Virus record (IMG/VR): IMGVR_UViG_3300036900_000144
Location: 1 to 47,536 of that record
Source: a virus
Direction: 5' to 3' (one strand)
DNA: 47,536 nucleotides
Shown here: positions 22,253 through 30,269 of the stretch, one piece after another
Layout of the letters: each line of letters starts with the position of its first letter
How positions within the stretch are numbered: position 1 is the first letter of the stretch
Notes under the pieces: model-generated
The model's input: the letters and a program-made list of their open reading frames with translations, nothing else
Databases searched by the model: none
What the model was told of the DNA's origin: nothing
Made by a program: the position numbers and the translations under genes

Positions 22253-22750
22253 ATGCCAGTACCAACCGTCTATCTCCCGTATGCGCAACCGGCCTTCGGG
22301 ACTTTACTCCAACTCGGACAGCTCAACACCTCGCCCGAGACCTATACCTCGATCGCCAATATCGGGGATTTGAGCGGCCCGGACCTGACCATCGAAGACG
22401 CCGACGTCACCAGTCACACGCAGGGCTTCCCATGGCATGTCTTCGTGCCGTGCCTCATCATGCCGGGCCAGATCACGTTCCCGCTGTTCTTCATCCCGTA
22501 TAACATCGTGGGCGACTCCGGCGGCGGCTCGCCGGGCGGCCTGATCGATGTCGCAGTCGGGCGGCAGATGCGCAACTGGCGCGTGCAGTTCCCGGACCAG
22601 GATTTGAGCGCGTGGTATTTTACTGCGTTCATTTCCAAGTACTCCATGAAGGCGCCGGTCAAAGGCGTGCTCACCATGGAAACCACGCTGAAGCTCAGCG
22701 GGCAGGTATATTTCACCGGCGATGCGAACGTGCCTCCGGGGCTGCTGTAA
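22253..22750 (+). CDS. Major tail tube protein
   Basis: The protein has 165 residues and comes before the chaperone and tape-measure genes. The pattern SIANIGDLSGPDLTIEDADV with TSHTQGFPWHVFVP, then PGQITFPLFFIPYN, and a final KGVLTMETTLKLSGQVYF, is the beta-sandwich tube fold of lambda gpV-like proteins. Hundreds of copies would polymerise into the tail tube. Confidence 0.8.
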   Translation: MPVPTVYLPYAQPAFGTLLQLGQLNTSPETYTSIANIGDLSGPDLTIEDADVTSHTQGFPWHVFVPCLIMPGQITFPLFFIPYNIVGDSGGGSPGGLIDVAVGRQMRNWRVQFPDQDLSAWYFTAFISKYSMKAPVKGVLTMETTLKLSGQVYFTGDANVPPGLL

Positions 22751-22759
22751 TATCGGCTT

Positions 22760-23155
22760 ATGATGCCGAATGGGATGCCGCTGCCGATCGCTTATCCGAA
22801 AATAGTGATCGGCGGCCTGACGCTTGAACTTAAAAAGAGCTTTCTAGCCGAATTCATGCTCGACAAAGCGGGCGTGGATGTGAAGCAGGCCGCCGAGGCG
22901 TTCCAGTCGAGCGGCCCGGGGCGCGTGGCGTTTGTCACGCAGATGCTGGCGGCGTGCTGCGCGCATCAGTACGTGGCGCGGCACGAGACGCCGCCGACCG
23001 CCGAGCAGTGGGCCGCGCGCATCAGCGAGGAGCCGGACCCCAGCGAGACGTTCCGGCAAGTGGCCAAGGCCGTATTCGAGGCGATATCAAAAGCGCAGCC
23101 GGCGGCGGTTCCGACCCAGGCGCCGGCGGCGGTAGGGACGGGCCAGCCAAACTAA
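22760..23155 (+). CDS. Tail assembly chaperone, G-type product
   Basis: The protein has 131 residues. It starts MPLPIAYPKIVIGGLTLELK, then a helical body (SFLAEFMLDKAGVDVKQAAE, TAEQWAARISEEPDPSETFR), and ends in a proline/alanine-rich tail. The reading frame overlaps the frame at 22954-23535 in the -1 register, the arrangement seen in tail chaperones between tube and tape measure. The G form folds the tape measure with the frameshifted GT form. Confidence 0.7.
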   Translation: MMPNGMPLPIAYPKIVIGGLTLELKKSFLAEFMLDKAGVDVKQAAEAFQSSGPGRVAFVTQMLAACCAHQYVARHETPPTAEQWAARISEEPDPSETFRQVAKAVFEAISKAQPAAVPTQAPAAVGTGQPN

Positions 23156-23535
23156 GCGGCGAGGCATACTGGCTCGAGCTCTGGGCCTTCGGTGTCTCGC
23201 CGCATGGGCTGGGATTGACAGCGGAGGCACTGTGGCAATTGACGCCGAGGGAATACGGGGCACTCAAGCGGACCTGGGAAGCCTCGCGCCAGTATCTCAA
23301 TCTGCGCTTCGCCGAGCTTCAAACGACGCTCCACAACGCATGGTTCCGCAGCAAGGACCATCACCCGGCGGCGTTTCTCGTCGAGGAATTCCTGCCCGAA
23401 TCCCAGAAGAAGCCGCCCACCGCGGAAGAGGAACGGCAGAATGCGGCAGCCAAGAAATTCCAAATGGCAATGATGATGCGCGCGGCGGGCGTGAAGTTCG
23501 CGCCGCTATCGGAGAGGCCAGCTAATGGCGGATAA
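22954..23535 (+). CDS. Frameshift (-1) extension of tail chaperone, T part
   Basis: The frame lies one base back from the G frame and has no proper start near the conserved part. Its coherent protein begins around 23152 (LSGEAYWLELWAFGVSPHGL) and continues to 23535, overlapping the tape-measure start. This is the usual T domain, made by ribosomal slippage from the G frame. I found no textbook heptamer near the G stop. Candidates are C-CCG-GGG at 22915-22921 and AAAAG near 23090. Confidence 0.6.
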   Translation: MLRASVRGAARDAADRRAVGRAHQRGAGPQRDVPASGQGRIRGDIKSAAGGGSDPGAGGGRDGPAKLSGEAYWLELWAFGVSPHGLGLTAEALWQLTPREYGALKRTWEASRQYLNLRFAELQTTLHNAWFRSKDHHPAAFLVEEFLPESQKKPPTAEEERQNAAAKKFQMAMMMRAAGVKFAPLSERPANGG

Positions 23536-26431
23536 CAACGAAATCATCGGCGGTATCGGAGTAAATGTTTCTGCCGATTTCTCCGACCTTGGGGCGGACT
23601 TCGATGCTGCGGTAGCGCTGGCGGTATCGCAGGGCCAGACGCTCGCCGAGGCCATCCAGTCGGCGATGGCCACGCCCGATGTCACGCCCGTTACCGATGC
23701 CCTGGAGAGCATCGCACCCGCGGCGCAGTCGGCGGCCGAGCAGTTATCGCTATTCGGCGCGGCGGCCGACAACATCCCCTTCGCCGATGCAGCCGGGCAA
23801 TTGAACCTGTTCACTACTGAGATCGAGCCGTTTACTGCCGGGGTGCAGGCGGCGGGCGAAGCGGCGCAAGCTGCCGGTGCTCCTATCCATGATCTCGGGG
23901 AACACGCCAAGGAGGCGCACGAAGGGGCGCATTCGCTACTCGAAACGCTGCTCGAATTCACCGGCATTGAAATCGGGATCGAGGCGCTGAAAGAGTTCGC
24001 CTCCGAATGCGTCGAGGTTTACGCCAACGTACAGATGGTGACCCGCGCCCTTACCGTATTAGGCGGAAGCGCGGAGGACGCCGACAGGACCATCGAACGG
24101 CTCAAGGCCATGGCGACGGCGGATGCGCTGTCATTCCCGCAATTACTCACTGCCCGGGTGCGGATGCAGGCCGCGGGCATCGAGCTAGAACGCATCCCGG
24201 CGCTCCTCGAAGCGGCGGCGGGGCCGTCCAAGGCATTCGGCACGGATATCGACACGGTGGCATTCAAGCTGACCACCATGATCACCAACGGTACGATGGC
24301 CTCGCGCAGCTTGAACAGCATCGGCCTATCCGCTCAGCAGATGGCCGACGTGATGGGCGTGGCTCTCGGCGAAGTGACCAAGCAGTTCAAGGCCATGGAC
24401 CAGGCGAGCCGCCAAGAAGTGATTATCGAGGCACTGCACAAGTTCGCGGGCGTCGTGGCGACTGACTCCGGGAACATCAAGGATCAGTGGCAGAATCTCA
24501 AGAATCAGGCTGATTTTCTCTTCGACGCTATCGGCAAATCCATCGCACCGGCGGCGCTGGAGTTCATCAAGTTCGCCACCGATGCGATTCGCAATATCGA
24601 ATACCTGGCGAACGGGCTCAGAGCGCTTACGCCTGATTTCCTCGGGGCGCGCGATGCCGTGATGCTGTTTTCCATCGCTGTAACGGCCCTCAGCACGAAG
24701 GGCCTGGTGGTAGCGGCCTTCGAGATTATCGAGCTGGCGAACGCTGCGGTCACGCTGGCGCGATCGCTGCAGCAGGCCGACAGCGCAATCCTGGCCGCGG
24801 AAAAGAGCTTCGAAGCATTTGCTGCCCGCGCCAATCAGATCATTCCGGCTACCGGAGAGTTTCGGGACAAACTCCGCGAATTGAACCAACAGCTTGCCAA
24901 CTCCGGGGATCAGGTAGCCTACCGTCATGCAGTCGAGGCACTGGTCGATTCGTTCCATAAGGCCACCGGCTTCGTTGCGGATACGGCTACCGGCATTCAC
25001 ACCTTTACGCTTGCAGTAAAGGAATCGACCGAGGCGGCCGACAAATTCAAGCCCTTCAATTTCGGAGACGTTTCCGGCGGCGCATCCGGCGCCCAGATCG
25101 CCAGCGCGATCATCCTGCAAACCTTCAAGGACCAGGAATCGGCCATCCAGAAGACCATCGCCGAGTTCGCCAAGTATCACGAGGAGCTGGCCGCCAATGC
25201 CGACGCCTTCAAGATGGACACGGCCGTACCGCAACTCAACGCGGTCCAGCTCGGCATCGGCAACGTCAGCAAGATGCTGAACGATTCGGGGCAGGATGCC
25301 AAGCAGTGGAGTGCCACGCTAAGCACCGGGGCGCAGGCCGCACTGGGGCCAATAGCGGCACTCGACCGCGTGATGAAAAGCCTCGGCCAGCGGGATGAAT
25401 TATCCGCCCTGCAGCAATACGCCAGGAACGTCGACGACATCAACACGGCGCTCGCGGGCACGGCCATTACCGCTTCTCGCGCCGGCGACATGATGAAGGA
25501 AGCCTGGCTGAAGGCGCATCCCGATATCACCAAAGCAGACGACGAAATCCAGCGCATCACGCAGCACATGGCCGATCTGCGGGAAGCGCAGCAGATGGGC
25601 ATTATCAGCTCGGCGCAGATGTCCACCGACATGGTGAAGGACCTCGAAAAGCTGAGCCCGGTGGTGAGGCAGGTATCCCAGGAAATGAACCAGATGTTCA
25701 ACAGCATCAACAGCGGGATTGCTTCGGACATCGTTCATTGGAAGGGTATGGCATCTACCGTCACCTCCATTTTCCAAACCCTCGGCGAAGGCATTCTGAA
25801 GATCATGATTACGGCGCTGTTCGGGCCGATAGAAAAGCAAATCGCTGCGGAGGTCACGGCTTGGGTAGCCGCGCACCTGCACATAGGGACCGCCGCAGCC
25901 GCGGCATCCGCCACCGAGGCTACCGCTGCAACTACGGCATCCACCGCTTCCACTACCGCTGCGGCTGCATCCACGGCAGCGGTAAAGCTGGCAGCAGCGG
26001 CGCAGATTGCGTCATGGGCAGGCGTAGCGGCGGCAGCGGCATTCGCAGCGACGGCCGCTATTCCAATTATTGGACTCGGCCTGGCGCCCGCCGCTGCGGC
26101 GACAGCCTTCGGGGAGGTGATGTCATTTGAAGGATTGGCTGCATTCCAGGAGGGCGGAACGGTCGGAGGCGCACTGGGAAGTCCGCAAATGATCCTGGCG
26201 CACGGCGGCGAGCATGTATTCACCGCGGATCAGATGAACAACCGCGTAGCGCTGCCCTCGATCGGCGGATCGTCTTCGTCGTTCTCGGCAAGCACGGTGA
26301 ACAATAGCGGCGGCGACATACACCTTAATTTTGATGGCGCACATTTCTACGGCACCCCGGGCAAGCCTTTCGTGGATAAGATCATGAACTCGGCCGTGAA
26401 GCAGGCGCGGCGCATCAACGCCAAGTGGTAG
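23525..26431 (+). CDS. Tape measure protein
   Basis: The protein has 968 residues. It starts with a small alpha/beta segment and long alanine-rich helices. The middle resembles tape-measure proteins of siphoviruses (QMVTRALTVLGGSAEDADR-TIERLKAMATAD, SKAFGTDIDTVAFKLTT, LNSIGLSAQQMADVMGV). Residues about 790-860 hold a hydrophobic glycine/alanine-rich segment suited to membrane insertion during DNA entry. Length of the helical part predicts a tail of roughly 145 nm (about 0.15 nm per residue), an estimate only. It follows the chaperone genes directly. Confidence 0.85.
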   Translation: MADNNEIIGGIGVNVSADFSDLGADFDAAVALAVSQGQTLAEAIQSAMATPDVTPVTDALESIAPAAQSAAEQLSLFGAAADNIPFADAAGQLNLFTTEIEPFTAGVQAAGEAAQAAGAPIHDLGEHAKEAHEGAHSLLETLLEFTGIEIGIEALKEFASECVEVYANVQMVTRALTVLGGSAEDADRTIERLKAMATADALSFPQLLTARVRMQAAGIELERIPALLEAAAGPSKAFGTDIDTVAFKLTTMITNGTMASRSLNSIGLSAQQMADVMGVALGEVTKQFKAMDQASRQEVIIEALHKFAGVVATDSGNIKDQWQNLKNQADFLFDAIGKSIAPAALEFIKFATDAIRNIEYLANGLRALTPDFLGARDAVMLFSIAVTALSTKGLVVAAFEIIELANAAVTLARSLQQADSAILAAEKSFEAFAARANQIIPATGEFRDKLRELNQQLANSGDQVAYRHAVEALVDSFHKATGFVADTATGIHTFTLAVKESTEAADKFKPFNFGDVSGGASGAQIASAIILQTFKDQESAIQKTIAEFAKYHEELAANADAFKMDTAVPQLNAVQLGIGNVSKMLNDSGQDAKQWSATLSTGAQAALGPIAALDRVMKSLGQRDELSALQQYARNVDDINTALAGTAITASRAGDMMKEAWLKAHPDITKADDEIQRITQHMADLREAQQMGIISSAQMSTDMVKDLEKLSPVVRQVSQEMNQMFNSINSGIASDIVHWKGMASTVTSIFQTLGEGILKIMITALFGPIEKQIAAEVTAWVAAHLHIGTAAAAASATEATAATTASTASTTAAAASTAAVKLAAAAQIASWAGVAAAAAFAATAAIPIIGLGLAPAAAATAFGEVMSFEGLAAFQEGGTVGGALGSPQMILAHGGEHVFTADQMNNRVALPSIGGSSSSFSASTVNNSGGDIHLNFDGAHFYGTPGKPFVDKIMNSAVKQARRINAKW

Positions 26432-26434
26432 GGC

Positions 26435-29416
26435 ATGGGCACGAATCCCACTTATCTCCCGCCACGAGATAGCGCCAGCACCCTCACCATATCGCTCGGA
26501 TACGTGAACGTAAGCGCATCCACCAGCGGCACGGCTCTTACGATTGCCGCATCGGGCGCCACGCTGGCCGCCTCCGATGTCGGCAACGTAATTCAGGTGA
26601 GCGGCAGCGACGGCGGATCGCCGGAGTTATGGACATCGCTCTGGACGACGATCGCCGCCGTTACGGATTCGACCCACGCCACGCTGGGCGCTGCGCCGGA
26701 TTTCGACATCGCCATAGGACAGGCGATTATCTACCGTCCCATTCAGGGTGACCCGGATTACCACATAACGGAAGGGTCCATCGATTTCGAGGCTTCATTA
26801 TCCACCGCGCCGACGCTCAACTTCGATGTCTTCACGCAATCGGAGTTATCGCCGCTCGTAACATTCGTTCCGCAGGTTGGGCAACCCGTCCTGATGACGG
26901 ATAGCAATATCGTTTCCTCGCCTACATCATCCCACATAGCCAGCGCCACGCTTTCGGTGGTCTCCGCATTCAACCAGTGTGCCGGCTATCAGGCGTATGC
27001 GGCGTTTTACGTTGGCACGATAGCGCTGATCGGCGGCGTATCTCCCTGGATCTTTGACAACGGCCCGGGATGGGTCAAGCGGACAGACACAACCACGCTG
27101 AGCTCCGATGCCCTGGCCGGCCTCCAGGCGGGCGCGCTACATGCGCAGTTCGATATCGAGGGCTCAATATTCGGAGATGCTTCGGGCACGCCCGCCCAAC
27201 TCCTGATCTACGAGACCTGGATCGATGTCACCTTCGCCGACGGCTCCACCGCGCGGCTGCGGCCTTCCTTCGTGCGCGTGGTCCCAGGATCGAGCGGCGA
27301 CGTGCTGGATGCAGGCAATGCGAACGATGGCGATCCCGCCACATACGCGACGATTGAGCGCGGGCACTTCTCAGCGCTTGGCAGCGGCTTCGTCCTGCAG
27401 CTTGGAACATATATCGGCGGCGCCGGTGCTGGGTTCTTTGGCAGCCAGCCTGGCGATATCTTCGGCGGCTCGATTGAGCAGGTCGAGGTGAGCAACATTC
27501 CGGGAACGACGGCATATATCTGCAAAGTGGAATGTCGCTCCTGGAATTCGATTCTGTCGCACCGCGTTCTGGGCCTTGCCAATGCCTTCCCGGACGTAAT
27601 CACTTCGGTAGATTATAACGGCGGCACCGAGGTAACAGGGAGTAATCCAGGCGGCATCCTGTTTGATGCCAAGGGGTATTTCAATCTCGGCACCCCACCA
27701 CCGCTTACCATCACAACCATCACCCTGAACGGTGTAGCGCAAACATTCGGGCCAACCAATCAACTCCCCTATAAGTCCGGCATGGGTCCCGTTCCCAATC
27801 ATCCGGGCCTCGGCGGATTCGACTGGTATTACACTTTCGGCAGTCTGCTGTTCCAGGACCCCGGCGGTCCCACGTTAACCGGCGCGGACGTGCTCACCGT
27901 AACGTCTACCGCAATTGCTCCGCAGACCCCGAGCGTCACGTATTCCGATACTACGGCGGACGTGATTGCCGAGGATCTGCTGGCCTTCATCATGGGACCG
28001 GAGGGAATCCATATCGAGAATGTGGTGCCGGGGCCAGTAGTCGGCGGAATCACCTTCACGGCGGACACTACCTTCGACGATGCACTATCGAGCCTGCTTT
28101 CTTACATCAATGACGGGCCATCGGCTTATTGGTTTTACATCGATCCGCGCAAGGGCTTCCACTTCGAGATCCAGGGGAGCGCACCGGCGCCCTGGAATAT
28201 CAGCCAGTCCGATCTGAGCGACGCCAATGTACTGGTGGAGGTGAGCAATGCCACCACGCGCGAGAAGTATGCCAACTCGGCCTATATCAGCTTTAATAAG
28301 CTGCTTCCCGTAAAGACGCAGCGGTTTACCGGCGACAGTTCCATAAAATCATTTACGCTCGGGCTTCCCTGCGGGGCGGCGCCGACCATTCTCTACTATC
28401 CCGGCAATTCCGGGCACCCGCCTATGATCTGCCCGCCGGTCGGCACGCCTGTACCGCCCGCGAACCATGTGCAATCGCAGACGGTCGGCGTGGTCGGGCA
28501 GACGGGCTTCGAGTGGTACTGGTCGCCTGGTTCGAACCAGATCACGCAAGATGCATCGCAACCGGCCATCACGATTACCGCGGCGATTTACGTGACATAC
28601 GCTCCGCAGGTAGGCGTGCTGCAACCGTTCAACGAAGATTCGGCCATCGCGGAGCGCCAGGCGGTCGAGGGCGGCAGCGGCGAGTACGACGTTACGCTCG
28701 ATGTCACGAGCGGCCTGCCCTTAGTCCAAGGCACGCCCGCGCAGGCACCCGGCTCGGATATCGCGGAATCGATTACCAAGTATTTCAGCTACATGGCCCA
28801 GGCGGTAAACATCAAGACTTTCCGGGATGGCCTCGTGCCGGCGCAGGCCATCACCATCGATCTCGGGGCCGTGGCGAATCAAGATTACGTGGTGCAGTCG
28901 GTCAAGCTGGGAACCTCCGGGCAATTGAAGTTCTGGGAAGTAACCGCGATTGCCGGCGCGTTGATCGGCGATTGGAAAACGGCCATCAAGTACATGACCG
29001 GCGGCGGTTCGGGCAGTGGCAGCGTGGGTGCCGCCGCGCCGCCTCCCACGGGCGCGCTACTGCTCGAAACCGATGGGGTCAAGAACGCTGTTCAGACGCA
29101 GTTAAATCTGGTGCCGGGCACGGGCGTTACGGTAGTCGATGACGGCTTCGGCAATACTACTATCAGCTCGACCGCGGCGATTGCCTTTGCGCGCGAGGCG
29201 CCAGCCGGCACGCTCGACGGCGCGAACGTTACGTTTACCCTGACCGATGCGCCCGCGCCGCCGGAGTCGCTGCTGCTCACGCTGAACGGAGTGGAGCAGT
29301 CGCCCGGCTTCGGCTCGCCCGCTACCGGCGCGGATTATTCGATCAGCGGGGCGGCCATCACGTTCACCGTGGCGCCGCGGGCCGACGATTGGGTAATGGC
29401 GGAATATACGCACTAA
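26435..29416 (+). CDS. Tail tip / baseplate hub protein
   Basis: The protein has 993 residues and lies directly after the tape measure. It is beta-rich throughout. One part (VLDAGNANDGDPATYATIER) resembles a discoidin-like sugar-binding domain around 285-365. Another (EDSAIAERQAVEGGSGEYDVTLDV, SITKYFSYMAQAVNIKTFRD) resembles the central hub region of lambda J-like tail-tip proteins. The C-terminal segment VTFTLTDAPAPPESLLLTLNG-VEQSP is an Ig-like strand pair common at the ends of phage tip proteins. It likely closes the tail tube and carries receptor-binding modules. Confidence 0.65.
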   Translation: MGTNPTYLPPRDSASTLTISLGYVNVSASTSGTALTIAASGATLAASDVGNVIQVSGSDGGSPELWTSLWTTIAAVTDSTHATLGAAPDFDIAIGQAIIYRPIQGDPDYHITEGSIDFEASLSTAPTLNFDVFTQSELSPLVTFVPQVGQPVLMTDSNIVSSPTSSHIASATLSVVSAFNQCAGYQAYAAFYVGTIALIGGVSPWIFDNGPGWVKRTDTTTLSSDALAGLQAGALHAQFDIEGSIFGDASGTPAQLLIYETWIDVTFADGSTARLRPSFVRVVPGSSGDVLDAGNANDGDPATYATIERGHFSALGSGFVLQLGTYIGGAGAGFFGSQPGDIFGGSIEQVEVSNIPGTTAYICKVECRSWNSILSHRVLGLANAFPDVITSVDYNGGTEVTGSNPGGILFDAKGYFNLGTPPPLTITTITLNGVAQTFGPTNQLPYKSGMGPVPNHPGLGGFDWYYTFGSLLFQDPGGPTLTGADVLTVTSTAIAPQTPSVTYSDTTADVIAEDLLAFIMGPEGIHIENVVPGPVVGGITFTADTTFDDALSSLLSYINDGPSAYWFYIDPRKGFHFEIQGSAPAPWNISQSDLSDANVLVEVSNATTREKYANSAYISFNKLLPVKTQRFTGDSSIKSFTLGLPCGAAPTILYYPGNSGHPPMICPPVGTPVPPANHVQSQTVGVVGQTGFEWYWSPGSNQITQDASQPAITITAAIYVTYAPQVGVLQPFNEDSAIAERQAVEGGSGEYDVTLDVTSGLPLVQGTPAQAPGSDIAESITKYFSYMAQAVNIKTFRDGLVPAQAITIDLGAVANQDYVVQSVKLGTSGQLKFWEVTAIAGALIGDWKTAIKYMTGGGSGSGSVGAAAPPPTGALLLETDGVKNAVQTQLNLVPGTGVTVVDDGFGNTTISSTAAIAFAREAPAGTLDGANVTFTLTDAPAPPESLLLTLNGVEQSPGFGSPATGADYSISGAAITFTVAPRADDWVMAEYTH

Positions 29417-29417
29417 T

Positions 29418-30110
29418 ATGCCTACCGAGCTTGGACCTCACGATTTAACTTCAGACACTAGCCACTCGCCATTTGTCGTCTCGGCGTCAACCGCTTACGG
29501 CTTCGGCGGCTTCGCTCCATGGAATGCCTTCGACGGAACCGTGACAGGTACGCCTGGATGGACTGGGACCAACAGTCCAGGCCTAACCGGCAATGTCGAT
29601 TGGCTGATGATCGATCTGGGCAGCGCCCAGGTGCTCGGGTCCTACGCCATCGGGATCAACGATGCCTCCCGGGGACCGCTGGATTTTGAGATGCAGGGCA
29701 GCAACGATGCAACCACCTGGACCACCGTGGATTCGCGCACCGGCATCACATCGTGGACCTCCGGCGCACTGAATACCTACACCTGCGCCACGGCGACCAC
29801 CGCCTACAGGTATTTCCGGCTGTACATCACCCAAAGCAACGGCGGCCAATATACGAACGTTGGCGAGTTGTACCTGTACCAGGGAGTGGCGCCCGTGCCT
29901 CCGAACTCGCAGCGGGGGAACATCGCGTATGACCAGATCAAGGCGACTGACCGCACCGGGAACGGGAATCAACTCTTGACCTGGAACAACACGGTTCCCG
30001 CCACGGCTGGAGCTGCGGGAAACGCGGGGCAGGTCGCTTACGATGGCACGCATTTGTACGTATGCGTGGCGGCACATACGTGGGTGCGGGCAACGCTGGC
30101 GACGTGGTAG
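29418..30110 (+). CDS. Discoidin-domain receptor-binding candidate
   Basis: The protein has 230 residues, one base after the tail-tip stop. Residues 20-155 form an F5/8 type C domain (FGGFAPWNAFDGTVTGTPGW, WLMIDLGSAQVLGSYAIGIN, MQGSNDATTWTTVDSRTG, YRYFRLYITQ). The C-terminal module (GQVAYDGTHLYVCVAAHTWV) is a common tail-fibre end module. Position after the hub makes it a good candidate for host-sugar recognition. It is homologous to the end of the 21069 gene. Confidence 0.75.
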   Translation: MPTELGPHDLTSDTSHSPFVVSASTAYGFGGFAPWNAFDGTVTGTPGWTGTNSPGLTGNVDWLMIDLGSAQVLGSYAIGINDASRGPLDFEMQGSNDATTWTTVDSRTGITSWTSGALNTYTCATATTAYRYFRLYITQSNGGQYTNVGELYLYQGVAPVPPNSQRGNIAYDQIKATDRTGNGNQLLTWNNTVPATAGAAGNAGQVAYDGTHLYVCVAAHTWVRATLATW

Positions 30111-30221
30111 CTACGAGGGGACATTCCAGATTAAGAATCCCGACAGAAGGGCATAGGCCAACATAAGCGCGGCAAGAATGCCGAGGATGATGGCTGGCGC
30201 GTGATACAGCAACTTATGCAA
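30111..30221 (-). CDS. 36-residue reverse-strand membrane peptide
   Basis: The frame starts with TTG at 30221, as no ATG is available, and ends at 30111, directly beside the stop of the + strand gene. The peptide MHKLLYHAP has a basic/histidine start, then 24 hydrophobic residues (AIILGILAALMLAYALLSGF) and LIWNVPS. A TACTAT lies 8 bases upstream. It is transcribed away from the exported beta-helix gene at 30270, with a palindrome between. Start choice is uncertain, but the hydrophobic pattern is coherent. Confidence 0.4.
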   Translation of the reverse strand: MHKLLYHAPAIILGILAALMLAYALLSGFLIWNVPS

Positions 30222-30235
30222 TCCCTCATATAGTA

Positions 30236-30245
30236 CCGATATCGG
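30236..30245. promoter_or_regulatory. Palindrome CCGATATCGG between divergent genes
   Basis: A perfect 10-bp palindrome lies where the -35 of the rightward promoter would be and just upstream of the leftward membrane peptide. An operator controlling both is the simplest reading. Confidence 0.4.
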
Positions 30246-30257
30246 ACAAACCTCTCC

Positions 30258-30263
30258 TATAAT
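30258..30263 (+). promoter_or_regulatory. -10 TATAAT six bases before ATG 30270
   Basis: A perfect consensus -10 is followed by six bases and then the start codon of the exported beta-helix gene. Transcription from it would begin at or next to the ATG. No good -35 is visible and the palindrome occupies that place, so an activator may be needed. Confidence 0.45.
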
Positions 30264-30269
30264 TCAACC

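Noticed and set aside
24326-25234. Reverse-strand frame of 302 residues opposite the tape measure
   Set aside because: Shadow of GC-rich coding sequence with no start signals.
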